From contig DOVJ01000220.1 in NCBI GenBank assembly GCA_003520145.1, positions 4,520 to 25,210 on the forward strand: a stretch of DNA of 20,691 bases, in the 5' to 3' direction. Each line of letters opens with the position of its first letter. Position 1 is the first letter of the stretch. The stretch comes from Eubacterium sp. GTDB taxonomy: Bacteria > Bacillota > Clostridia > Lachnospirales > Lachnospiraceae. Position numbers and translations under genes: made by a program. This document shows positions 1-7,850 of the stretch, piece after piece. Below the pieces are notes generated by a model. The model searched no databases. It was given only the letters and a program-made list of their open reading frames with translations, and was not told the origin of the DNA.

Positions 1-87
1 GCGCACGGATTCGGAAAGGAAATCTATCTGATTACGAGAGACCTGAATCCGGCGCGCAAGTCTCACGGTGCGAGACTTGAATTTTAA
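1..87 (+). CDS. C-terminal end of an unidentified protein (partial)
   Basis: Frame 1 is open from the window edge for 28 codons and stops with TAA at 85-87; the visible peptide ends in KSHGARLEF. I do not recognise the family. The codons are richer in G and C (GCG, CAC, CTG, CCG, CGC) than those of the minus-strand neighbours, which hints at a different codon-use class but is a very small sample. The stop overlaps the stop of the convergent UPF0210 gene: the plus strand uses 85-87 and the minus strand 84-86, within the palindrome TTAA. The alternative is that this is non-coding sequence open by chance. Confidence 0.45.
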   Translation, partial: AHGFGKEIYLITRDLNPARKSHGARLEF

Positions 88-1448
88 TTCTTAAAGCTGT
101 GAATAGGTGCCGGAATTCTTCCGCCCCTGTTCACGAATCTCTCGCAAGAGAAGTTGCTGACAGCCATAACCGGCGCATGACCGAGGAGTCCGCCGAATTC
201 AACCATATCGCCAACCTTCTTGCCATACACAGGTATGATTCTTACAGCCGTAGTCTTCTGATTAACCATACCTATCGCAGCTTCATCAGCTATGATACCG
301 GATACTGTAGTCGCGCTCACATCACCAGGAATCGCTATCATATCAAGTCCCACTGAGCACACACAGGTCATAGCCTCGAGTTTTTCTATATTCAGAGCAC
401 CAGCAACAACTGCATCTATCATACCCTGATCTTCACTTACCGGGATAAATGCACCGCTAAGTCCACCAACATATGACGAAGCCATGACACCGCCCTTCTT
501 TACCTGATCGTTAAGCAGCGCAAGTGCTGCAGTAGTTCCCGGTGCACCGACCTTCTCAAGTCCTATCTCCTCAAGAATCTGCGCTACTGAATCACCAACA
601 GCAGGTGTAGGTGCAAGCGACAGATCTATGATACCAAAAGGTATATCAAGCTTCTTAGAAGCTTCCTTAGCAACAAGCTGACCTACTCTTGTTATCTTAA
701 AAGCAGTCTTCTTAACAGTCTCACATAATTCCTCAAAATCCTTACCTCTGCAGTTTTTGAGTGCAGCGGCAACAACTCCAGGACCTGATACACCAACATT
801 GATAACAGCATCCGCCTCGGTTATTCCATGGAAAGCACCAGCCATAAAAGGATTGTCATCAGGAGCGTTGCACAAAACTACGAGTTTAGCACAGGCCATC
901 GAATCATTCTCACGAGTAAGATAAGCTGCCTCCTTAACCTTTTCACCTAAGAGCTTAACTGCATCCATGTTGATACCTGTACGGGTTGAACCAACATTTA
1001 CCGAAGAACATACGAACTGTGTCTTAGCAAGAGTCTCAGGTATAGACTCTATGAGGAGCTTATCACTACTTGTCATGCCCTTAGAGACAACAGCCGAAAA
1101 ACCGCCTATGAAGTTAACTCCGAGCTTCTTAGCCACATTATCGAGAGTCAGGCCTATCTTCACATAATCCGCAGGACTCTTGCAGGCTGCAGAACCAACC
1201 ATAGCTATAGGGGTTATAGATATACGCTTATTCACTATAGGTATGCCGTATTCAGCACCTATCTCATCTCCCACTTCAACAAGACGGCCAGCCTTAGAGA
1301 TGATCTTGTTTTCTATATTCTGACAAAGCTTATCAAGATTTGAATCTATACAGTCAAGAAGACTTATGCCCATAGTTATGGTACGTACATCCAGATTCTC
1401 TTCGCCTATCATCTTATTAGTTTCGCTTACTTCATACAGATTGATCAT
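84..1448 (-). CDS. UPF0210 (DUF711, PFL-fold) family protein
   Basis: This 454-residue protein matches the length and sequence character of the UPF0210/DUF711 family, which is distantly related to the pyruvate formate-lyase fold and has no established reaction. Recognisable features are glycine-rich, alanine-rich central segments such as INVGVSGPGVVAAAL and the conserved C-terminus RGGRIPAP. It looks cytoplasmic, with no signal peptide. The ATG at 1448 is preceded by AAGGGGG with 4 bases of spacing. The stop of the upstream ACT-domain gene lies 10 bases before the start, so the two are probably cotranslated. The UPF0237-UPF0210 pairing is common in Firmicutes and suggests that the small ACT protein senses a ligand or regulates this partner; that is inference. 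Family assignment is confident, function unknown. Confidence 0.9.
   Translation of the reverse strand: MINLYEVSETNKMIGEENLDVRTITMGISLLDCIDSNLDKLCQNIENKIISKAGRLVEVGDEIGAEYGIPIVNKRISITPIAMVGSAACKSPADYVKIGLTLDNVAKKLGVNFIGGFSAVVSKGMTSSDKLLIESIPETLAKTQFVCSSVNVGSTRTGINMDAVKLLGEKVKEAAYLTRENDSMACAKLVVLCNAPDDNPFMAGAFHGITEADAVINVGVSGPGVVAAALKNCRGKDFEELCETVKKTAFKITRVGQLVAKEASKKLDIPFGIIDLSLAPTPAVGDSVAQILEEIGLEKVGAPGTTAALALLNDQVKKGGVMASSYVGGLSGAFIPVSEDQGMIDAVVAGALNIEKLEAMTCVCSVGLDMIAIPGDVSATTVSGIIADEAAIGMVNQKTTAVRIIPVYGKKVGDMVEFGGLLGHAPVMAVSNFSCERFVNRGGRIPAPIHSFKN
99..134. other. Imperfect hairpin at the end of the minus-strand operon
   Basis: GTGAATAGG (99-107) pairs with CCTGTTCAC (126-134) through one G-T wobble, and CGGAA (111-115) pairs with TTCCG (119-123) around a TTC loop. 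It sits in the last codons of the UPF0210 gene, close to the convergent stops, so it could help end transcription from either side. No clear T-run follows on either strand, and the encoded peptide is conserved in the family, so the symmetry may be incidental. Confidence 0.3.
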
Positions 1449-1457
1449 ATGTCCCCC

Positions 1458-1730
1458 TTATATTCTGTGCATCATGTTGAAGATATCCTCATGCTGGCAC
1501 TTGATGACAACACCTATCTCTTCACCGAGCTTATCAAGTTCGGAAACTATGATTCCAAAATCCTTATCTGTCTTGTTACAATCCACGATCATCATCATGT
1601 TAAAGAAGTCAGATACAATAGTCTGCGATATATCAAGTATGTTGATGTTGTTATCTGCAAGATATGTACATACTCTTGCTATGATTCCAACAGTGTCTCT
1701 TCCCACAACCGTAATAATAGTCTTCTTCAT
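1458..1730 (-). CDS. ACT domain-containing protein, UPF0237 family
   Basis: This 90-residue protein is essentially one ACT domain. It has the opening strand IITVVGRDTVGIIARVCTYL, an asparagine-rich turn (DNNINILDIS) and a closing segment with a long helix (residues about 60-78). ACT domains usually bind small ligands such as amino acids and act as dimers. The start at 1730 has AAGGAG with 6 bases of spacing. It follows the metallo-hydrolase gene by 15 bases and precedes the UPF0210 gene by 9 bases. The constant pairing of UPF0237 with UPF0210 proteins suggests a shared function, possibly ligand sensing for the larger partner. No experimental role is known to me. Confidence 0.9.
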   Translation of the reverse strand: MKKTIITVVGRDTVGIIARVCTYLADNNINILDISQTIVSDFFNMMMIVDCNKTDKDFGIIVSELDKLGEEIGVVIKCQHEDIFNMMHRI

Positions 1731-1745
1731 AATAATCTCCTTTTT

Positions 1746-2555
1746 TCAGATCTCTCTTAATTCTGTGATTCCATCTTCTTTTGTAAGCCTGACCTCAAGT
1801 CTGTTATATACTTCCTCTCCATATCTCATAACAAGCTCATTCTTAAAGCTTGCCATAGCAAGAGGCGGATAATTATTTTCCTTACTAAGGTGTCCAAGAA
1901 GCACGCCTCTTAATCCGCCAGAAAGTATATCTCCTACGAATCTCGCACCCATCTCGTTACACAGATGCCCCCTATCCCCGAGTATACGCTGCTTAAGCTC
2001 ATAAGGATAGCTTCCCACCTGGAGCATGTTGATATCATGATTGGTCTCTATAAGTATCTCATCCACTTGTGCAAATGCTTCGACCATCCGCTCATCATAG
2101 CGCCCCGTATCAGTCAGAACACCGATAGCTCGTCTTCCCGATTTTCTCTCTGCTTTGATTATATAAGCAACTGGCCCCACCGCATCATGATACACTGAAA
2201 CCGGATATATGATAACGTCTCCTATGGCATATTCCTTATATGGCTCTATCGGATTAAACAGTGACTGCTCCACCTTACCAAGAGTCTTCTTGGCTAACAT
2301 CGCCTTGATAGTCGGCAAGGTCGCATATACAGGGATAAAGTCTTTTCTTAATACCACGCCAAGCCCTGCTATATGATCCGCATGTTCATGTGTGATCAAA
2401 ACAGCATCTATATCCTCCATCGCAAGACCAAGCTCACTTAGGTGTCCTTCAATCCTCTTTCTGCTTATGCCGGCATCTATGAGTATCTTTGTATCCTTTT
2501 CGATTATAAGCGTCGAATTGCCACTGCTTCCACTTGCAAGATTAATTATTCTCAT
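1746..2555 (-). CDS. MBL-fold metallo-hydrolase, WalJ/YycJ-like
   Basis: This 269-residue metallo-beta-lactamase-fold protein carries the metal motif T55-H56-E57-H58-A59-D60-H61 and the opening LASGSSGNSTLI, typical of the YycJ/WalJ group. Further metal-ligand candidates are D149 in the LTDTGRYDERM segment and the late histidine in LLGHLSKENN. It should be a cytoplasmic metal-dependent hydrolase. WalJ homologues are usually encoded with walRK and have been linked to cell-wall or DNA-repair phenotypes, but here there is no walRK in view and the gene sits behind a diguanylate cyclase. The ATG at 2555 overlaps the end of that gene by 14 bases. The ribosome binding site is weak (AGGA about 15 bases upstream), so translational coupling is likely. 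Confidence 0.85.
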   Translation of the reverse strand: MRIINLASGSSGNSTLIIEKDTKILIDAGISRKRIEGHLSELGLAMEDIDAVLITHEHADHIAGLGVVLRKDFIPVYATLPTIKAMLAKKTLGKVEQSLFNPIEPYKEYAIGDVIIYPVSVYHDAVGPVAYIIKAERKSGRRAIGVLTDTGRYDERMVEAFAQVDEILIETNHDINMLQVGSYPYELKQRILGDRGHLCNEMGARFVGDILSGGLRGVLLGHLSKENNYPPLAMASFKNELVMRYGEEVYNRLEVRLTKEDGITELREI

Positions 2556-4221
2556 GATAATACGTCATCCTGCCTTTTCCGTTTTTCTTAGATTCATACA
2601 AAGCTCTGTCTGCATATATGAGGATATTCTTATAATCCTCTATCTCTGGATACATAGCAACACCTATACTTACATCGAAGTCAACCATGCGGTCTATCTC
2701 TTCGTTATAGATCTCATATTCCTTGATGTCTCTCTGGAGTTTTTCCATGCTCTCTCTTACAAACTCCGGCTCCTTATTCTTGAATACAATAGCGAATTCC
2801 TCTCCACCATACCTCGCTACGATGATATCATCCTTCTTGCTTAGCCTGTCAGCCAAAGAAGCACAGGTAACTATAACCCTGTCTCCGAACACATGACCAT
2901 ATGTATCATTGACCTTCTTGAAATCATCTATATCCATAATAGCAACAGCGAAGTTATCATACTTATCGATATTGTCAAGAACAGACTGAAGCTCAGTACT
3001 TAAGTAACGACGATTATATATCTTACTTAAACCGTCATGTTTGACCATATCGTCAAGACGCTTATAAAGCTGTGCATTCATAAGCACTGTGTCAAGCTGA
3101 GACACAACATTTTCATAGAAGTATGTGTTGTCTGTAAAACAGTCAAAGTTAGTCATACCGACAGCAAATAATCCCATATCGTCCTTGAGCTTTATAAAGA
3201 GCACAGAACCTATTCCATAATTAAACAGATAAGGCCAATCCTCACGTCCAACTCTGTTCACAACTATCATGCCCTTATCGTCGAACTCCTTGCTTACAAG
3301 TTCATCTTCTAGAACCTTACTCTTGAATTCCGCCTTGAAGCTCTTACCGATATAATCATCCATGCTGTAAGGAATCGTATTGCTGTCACTGAATTCATAA
3401 TTAAGACTCACACAGCAAAAAGAAACAGACATCGCCTCTTTGATACTCTCAGTAGTATAATGTATAATCTGATTTGCGTCAAGCGTTCCTGTTATATACT
3501 TGTTGATGGTATACTGAAGCCAGTTTTCATCAGCTGTTTTCTTAATCTTCTCATAGAGCTTTTCCTTCTCTATCTTCTGATCGTTAAGCTGTTCATTGAG
3601 TGACACCAGACGGTTCTGAACAAAAGCAAGGTTATTGTATTCATGACGCATTCTGTCGATCATATCGTCCTTAGAACGAAGCCTCTTCTCATAAAGAGTG
3701 ATGCCAAGTACGTTATTTCTGTACATTCTGAAGCACAACGATGCATAGATCACATCTATCACTATATATAACCACTGCTGACTGTACGCACCATATATAT
3801 GCGCACGCACAATATGAGCAACCACAGCAACCGCAAGATTTAGGATGTTAAGGATATACTTCGGATAATACTCACTGTAATCATAACACATATACATCTG
3901 ATATGTATATATCATACCTGTCATGGCAAATACGAAGAATATCATCGGATCTATAGGCACACAGCACGCAAAAAATAATCCCAAAAAGTAAGGAACTATC
4001 TTGACAAATCGCAGCAAGGTCAGATTTTTCCAGTAATCAACACTCAGCAATATGATGTTCAATATCATAACCATGGCACACAAAGAAAACACTATGGATA
4101 CCTCGATATGATAATCGAACACCACCAGTTCAGATATGATTGACATAGCCACAAACACAACTATGAACAACGCATTGTCATTTATGAATCTTTTCTGATC
4201 ACCAAGTATCTTATCAAGCAT
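2542..4221 (-). CDS. Membrane-bound diguanylate cyclase (GGDEF domain)
   Basis: This 559-residue protein has about six hydrophobic segments (roughly 17-36, 41-62, 73-90, 92-111, 122-141, 149-166), a probable coiled coil (180-230), a GAF-like sensory region (about 240-385) and a C-terminal GGDEF domain (about 388-555). The active-site signature GGEEF is at 472-476. The metal aspartate is in AIMDIDDFK (D430), and NRRYL precedes the domain core. It should make cyclic di-GMP from two GTP in response to a membrane or intracellular signal. The usual inhibitory RxxD site upstream of the signature is not present: the equivalent stretch reads SKKDDIIVARY. The start at 4221 overlaps coaE by 8 bases and has only a GGTGA-like ribosome binding site. 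Confidence 0.9.
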   Translation of the reverse strand: MLDKILGDQKRFINDNALFIVVFVAMSIISELVVFDYHIEVSIVFSLCAMVMILNIILLSVDYWKNLTLLRFVKIVPYFLGLFFACCVPIDPMIFFVFAMTGMIYTYQMYMCYDYSEYYPKYILNILNLAVAVVAHIVRAHIYGAYSQQWLYIVIDVIYASLCFRMYRNNVLGITLYEKRLRSKDDMIDRMRHEYNNLAFVQNRLVSLNEQLNDQKIEKEKLYEKIKKTADENWLQYTINKYITGTLDANQIIHYTTESIKEAMSVSFCCVSLNYEFSDSNTIPYSMDDYIGKSFKAEFKSKVLEDELVSKEFDDKGMIVVNRVGREDWPYLFNYGIGSVLFIKLKDDMGLFAVGMTNFDCFTDNTYFYENVVSQLDTVLMNAQLYKRLDDMVKHDGLSKIYNRRYLSTELQSVLDNIDKYDNFAVAIMDIDDFKKVNDTYGHVFGDRVIVTCASLADRLSKKDDIIVARYGGEEFAIVFKNKEPEFVRESMEKLQRDIKEYEIYNEEIDRMVDFDVSIGVAMYPEIEDYKNILIYADRALYESKKNGKGRMTYYHENN

Positions 4222-4816
4222 TCTTCATCACCAATCTTGAATCTATCTTTGCATAAAGCTCTTCTAAAGTCCCACTGTTATCCAGAACGAAGTCACAGCG
4301 CTCTCTGAATACATCCTCAGGCAGCTGGCTTTTCATGATGGAATCTATCTTCTCATCGCTGTAACCCCTTGTTCTTTTAAGTCTCTCACGCCTAACTTCT
4401 TCATCTGCATACACATACCAGACCTCATCGCACAAAACATCATATCTGGCCTCAAGTAACAAAGCAGCCTCCATGACAAACACCTCGCAGTCACCGGCTA
4501 TGAATCTTTGATTGATCATATCTATTATGCGGTCCTTAACAAGAGGATGCACTATAGAATTGACCGCTATTTGTTTATTCTTAGAAGAGAATATCAAAGA
4601 AGCAAGGTATCCTTTATCTATCTCCCCCTCCTTATCAAGAAGAGAATCACCGATAAGCTCATAGAGTTTTTCGTATGCTTTTCCACCCTTCTTCATAAGC
4701 TCATGACCAACTTCGTCTGCCTGCACTACATAAGCTTTGTGCTTTTTTCTCAAGTATTCTAAAACAGCCGATTTGCCGCAGCCTACGCCGCCCGTTATCC
4801 CATATATCTTCATCAT
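4214..4816 (-). CDS. coaE: Dephospho-CoA kinase
   Basis: CoaE phosphorylates the 3'-hydroxyl of dephospho-CoA with ATP, the last step of coenzyme A synthesis. The P-loop GGVGCGKS is at residues 9-16 of a 200-residue protein, the usual family length. The CoaE landmarks ADEVGHELMKKG, IVHPLVKDRI and VMEAALLLEARYD follow in order. I chose the ATG at 4816 because it forms an ATGA overlap with the polA stop (4813-4815), typical of translational coupling. A TTG at 4831 would extend the protein by five residues but abuts the AAGGA sequence directly, too close to serve as its ribosome binding site. A second ATG follows immediately at 4813. The polA-coaE order is a common Firmicutes arrangement. Confidence 0.95.
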   Translation of the reverse strand: MMKIYGITGGVGCGKSAVLEYLRKKHKAYVVQADEVGHELMKKGGKAYEKLYELIGDSLLDKEGEIDKGYLASLIFSSKNKQIAVNSIVHPLVKDRIIDMINQRFIAGDCEVFVMEAALLLEARYDVLCDEVWYVYADEEVRRERLKRTRGYSDEKIDSIMKSQLPEDVFRERCDFVLDNSGTLEELYAKIDSRLVMKNA

Positions 4817-7359
4817 TTTACCGAAAACCAATCCTTAGCAGAATTTGCACTTACTAAGAGAGCAACCTTAAGCTTGGCTGCATGCTCCATCTCATAAGTG
4901 AGGACTTCCATAACCTTATCTACCTCTTCATCACGCGCCTCGATCATGATCTCATCGTGAATCTGAAGGATTATCTTCGCGTCAAGGCCTTCTTTTTTCA
5001 GTCTTTCACTGACATTGATCATAGCGATCTTCATGATATCCGCAGCAGTTCCCTGTATAGGTGAATTCATGGCAACTCTCTCGTTGAAGCTTCTGACCAT
5101 GAAGTTTGAAGCCTTGATATCAGGAAGAGGTCTGCGCCTGCCGTAGATAGTAGTCACAAAACCATTCTCTCTCGCATCCTCGACTGTCTTATCAAGGTAA
5201 GCCTTAATCCCCGGAAATGTTTTGAAGTAATTATCTATATATTCCTTTGCGGTAGACCTTGAGATGCCAAGATCCTCTCCGAGACCGAATGCACTTATAC
5301 CGTAAATAATACCGAAGTTGACCGCCTTAGCGCTTCTACGCATATGATCGGTAACTTCCGAAAGAGGCACACCAAATACCTGCGAGGCAGTTATACTGTG
5401 TATATCCTGGGCACTGTTATAAGCTTCTATAAGTGCTGCATCACCTGACATATGAGCAAGTATCCTAAGTTCTATCTGAGAATAATCCGCATCGACGAAG
5501 GTATATCCTTCTCTTGCAACGAAAGCTTTTCTGATCATACGTCCAAGCTCCATCCTCACAGGGATATTCTGAAGGTTAGGCTCCGTTGAACTTATTCTTC
5601 CTGTAGCAGTTATAGTCTGATTGAAGGTGGTATGGATTCTGGAATCCTCCCCTACATAATCTATAAGTCCCGAAGCATAAGTAGAGTATAGCTTAAAAAG
5701 AGTTCTGTAATCAAGTATCTTCGGAACAATCGGATGCTCACCTCTTATCTTTTCAAGTACATCAGCACTTGTGGAATATCCTGTCTTAGTCTTCTTACCA
5801 TTAGGTAAACCAAGCTTTTCAAAGAGTATCTCACCTAATGCCTTAGTTGAATTGATGTTGAACTCTTCACCAGCAAGCTCATATACATCCTTCTCAAGAT
5901 CCTTTATTCCCTCGAGGAGTTTTTCACAATGCTCCTCAAGTATGGACTTATCAACGCCGATTCCCTCCTTCTCCATATCGTAGAGAACATAAAGAAGAGG
6001 AAACTCCATATCTTTATAGAGGTCATACATATTAAGGCTCTTAAGCTTATCATATACAGCATCATATGCATGACATGCTACATAAGCATTGTTAAGGTGA
6101 ATATTAGCTTCCTTTCCTATAGGAAGTCCCATATTAAGATATGAACTGGCGATATCAGCAGAAGTCATCTTATCGTCAAGAGGATTCACAAGATAAGCTG
6201 CAAGTCTTATATCATAAACAGAAGGTCCCTTAACATAACAGGTCTTAAGCTGACTCTTAAGATCATAGAAGGACATCGTAATCTTCGGATTATGCGCCAT
6301 ATCATCAAGAATCGCCTCTAACATGCAGTTACCTGCCACATGAATGATCTCTTCGCCCTTGCATATATAAGCTTCTTGATTACCCTCGGAATCCAAAAAA
6401 AGTTCCACACCATATATACCCTCTGAAGGTGTAAAGAAAGCATTCTCTACGACCTTGCTTTCAAGTTCCACATGGGAATTACTAGCCTCCAAAGAAGTAC
6501 TGTCAAATCTTCCCATAAATGACTTAAAGTTATACTTTACACAATCAGCATAGAATTCACTTGTAAATATACTGTCAACCGCACAGTCTTCTATCTTCAC
6601 GTCCAGATCGACGTCACGCTTAATAGTAACGAGAAATAAAGCATCATACACAGCCTGCTTATTCTCAGTAAGAGAATCCTTAACCTTACCTTTTAATTCA
6701 TCTATATGCTCATAGATGCCATCGATACTCTTGTATTCTGTAAGAAGCTTAAGAGCTGTCTTCTCACCTATTCCCGGCGCACCCTTGATGTTATCTGATG
6801 AATCACCCATAAGAGCCTTCTGATGTATGAACACATCAGGTGTTAAGCCTTTTTCTCTAAGTACATCCTCAGCATAATAACAGTCAACTTCCCTTGCACC
6901 GCCCTTAGTCTTAGGCATACGGATCTTGATCCTGTCGCTGGCCATCTGCAGTAGATCTCTGTCACCAGAGAGTATGACAACATCCATCCCCTGCGCTTCA
7001 CCTCGAACTGCCAGAGTACCAAGTATATCGTCAGCCTCAAATCTCGGCTTAGTAACTATAGTTATCCCCATATGTGAAAGCACAGACTTGATCATAGGGA
7101 TCTGACTTACAAAGTTTTCCTCCGCAGGCCTTCTTCCAGCCTTATATTCACTGAAAAACTCATGTCTGAAAGTCTTCTCATGCAGATCAAAAGCAACTAC
7201 CACATGATTACACTTTTCCTCTTCAAGAGTCTTCAAAAGTATGTTTATAAAGCCATATACCGCATTCGTATGCTCTCCATCAGCATTGGTCATATCAGGG
7301 ATCGCAAAGTAAGCCCTGTTCAATATACTGTTTCCATCTATTAGTAACAACTTATCCAT
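4813..7359 (-). CDS. polA: DNA polymerase I
   Basis: This 848-residue family A polymerase begins with a 5' nuclease domain (about 1-290; LLLIDGNSILNRAYFAI, VVAFD, EADDILGTLA, GDRDLLQ, GDSSDNIKG). A middle region has the 3'-5' exonuclease fold but lacks the catalytic acidic set, reading YGVELFLDSEG where a DxE motif would be. The polymerase domain (about 470-848) has motif A DADYSQIELRILAHMSGD, motif B RRSAKAVNFGIIYG and motif C QIHDEIMIEA. It should process Okazaki fragments and fill repair gaps without proofreading, as in Bacillus-type enzymes. I chose the ATG at 7359 because AGAGG lies 5 bases upstream; the GTG at 7365 falls inside that ribosome binding site. The start overlaps the preceding zinc-finger gene by 19 bases. 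Confidence 0.97.
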   Translation of the reverse strand: MDKLLLIDGNSILNRAYFAIPDMTNADGEHTNAVYGFINILLKTLEEEKCNHVVVAFDLHEKTFRHEFFSEYKAGRRPAEENFVSQIPMIKSVLSHMGITIVTKPRFEADDILGTLAVRGEAQGMDVVILSGDRDLLQMASDRIKIRMPKTKGGAREVDCYYAEDVLREKGLTPDVFIHQKALMGDSSDNIKGAPGIGEKTALKLLTEYKSIDGIYEHIDELKGKVKDSLTENKQAVYDALFLVTIKRDVDLDVKIEDCAVDSIFTSEFYADCVKYNFKSFMGRFDSTSLEASNSHVELESKVVENAFFTPSEGIYGVELFLDSEGNQEAYICKGEEIIHVAGNCMLEAILDDMAHNPKITMSFYDLKSQLKTCYVKGPSVYDIRLAAYLVNPLDDKMTSADIASSYLNMGLPIGKEANIHLNNAYVACHAYDAVYDKLKSLNMYDLYKDMEFPLLYVLYDMEKEGIGVDKSILEEHCEKLLEGIKDLEKDVYELAGEEFNINSTKALGEILFEKLGLPNGKKTKTGYSTSADVLEKIRGEHPIVPKILDYRTLFKLYSTYASGLIDYVGEDSRIHTTFNQTITATGRISSTEPNLQNIPVRMELGRMIRKAFVAREGYTFVDADYSQIELRILAHMSGDAALIEAYNSAQDIHSITASQVFGVPLSEVTDHMRRSAKAVNFGIIYGISAFGLGEDLGISRSTAKEYIDNYFKTFPGIKAYLDKTVEDARENGFVTTIYGRRRPLPDIKASNFMVRSFNERVAMNSPIQGTAADIMKIAMINVSERLKKEGLDAKIILQIHDEIMIEARDEEVDKVMEVLTYEMEHAAKLKVALLVSANSAKDWFSVK

Positions 7360-7694
7360 AGCCACCTCTTCATAATCATGATTATCAGAGTTATTATCAT
7401 GATCGAATTCACACCCAACAAAACAAGTATCCTGTAGAATGTATTCTTCTTATGATCATCTATCTCGTGTCTCGAATCCTCAAGATTCATCTTAAAATGA
7501 CTGATAAAATCATAGTTTCCATTCAGCTTATCTTCTTCATCGGATAAACCATACTTTATGATATATCTCATCTCCAGATCATCCTTACAGATATCGCAAC
7601 TATCTATATGATCTATAAAATCCTCAAGTTCTTTATAATCCAGACCACCATCCAGATATGTTTCCATCAAAGCTTCTGTCTCACTACATTTCAT
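7341..7694 (-). CDS. Anti-sigma-like zinc-finger membrane protein
   Basis: From ATG 7694 this is a 117-residue protein (MKCSETEALMETYLDG...) with an N-terminal HxxxCxxC motif (H29, C33, C36 from this start) in the context DFIDHIDSCDICKDDL. That is the zinc-binding signature of ZAS-type anti-sigma factors. A single hydrophobic segment near the C-terminus (about residues 87-108) would anchor it in the membrane, N-terminus inside. An upstream ATG at 7730 adds 12 residues but lies on the -35 box of the tRNA promoter, and neither start has a good ribosome binding site, so the start is uncertain. No sigma-factor gene is visible beside it; its 3' end overlaps polA by 19 bases. Function is inferred from the motif only. 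Confidence 0.7.
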   Translation of the reverse strand: MKCSETEALMETYLDGGLDYKELEDFIDHIDSCDICKDDLEMRYIIKYGLSDEEDKLNGNYDFISHFKMNLEDSRHEIDDHKKNTFYRILVLLGVNSIMIITLIIMIMKRWLWISCY

Positions 7695-7723
7695 AAAAAT
7701 ACCAAATTTTTCGTAAAAAACTA

Positions 7724-7752
7724 TTGACATGCACCATCAAAAATGTTATGAT
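7724..7752 (+). promoter_or_regulatory. Sigma-A promoter of tRNA-Leu
   Basis: A perfect -35 box TTGACA (7724-7729) and a near-perfect -10 box TATGAT (7747-7752) are separated by exactly 17 bases. Transcription should start near 7759, only a few bases before the mature tRNA 5' end at 7763. This gives a very short 5' leader for RNase P to remove. Confidence 0.88.
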
Positions 7753-7762
7753 TAACTCGCTT

Positions 7763-7845
7763 GCGGGTGTGGCGGAATGGCAGACGCAGCAGACTCAAAA
7801 TCTGCCGGTGGCAACATCGTGTGGGTTCAAGTCCCACCACCCGCA
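7763..7845 (+). tRNA. tRNA-Leu (anticodon CAA)
   Basis: The acceptor stem GCGGGTG pairs with CACCCGC, followed by discriminator A at 7845. The anticodon stem GCAGA/TCTGC encloses loop CTCAAAA, giving anticodon CAA, which reads UUG. A long variable arm (GGTG-GCAA-CATC) marks a class II tRNA, and the T arm is GTGGG-TTCAAGT-CCCAC. The 3' CCA is not encoded: T residues follow the discriminator, so CCA must be added enzymatically. It is the only plus-strand gene in the middle of the window and faces the small minus-strand gene, with 5 bases between their ends. Confidence 0.96.
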
Positions 7846-7850
7846 TTTTT

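Noticed and set aside
1366..1872. Long plus-strand open frame (168 codons) across the ACT gene region
   Set aside because: It lies antisense to three clear minus-strand genes, shows no family resemblance and has low-complexity, serine- and isoleucine-rich composition typical of an antisense shadow.
4813..4831. TTG at 4831 as the coaE start
   Set aside because: The AAGGA sequence directly abuts it with no spacing, while ATG 4816 makes the classic ATGA overlap with the polA stop.
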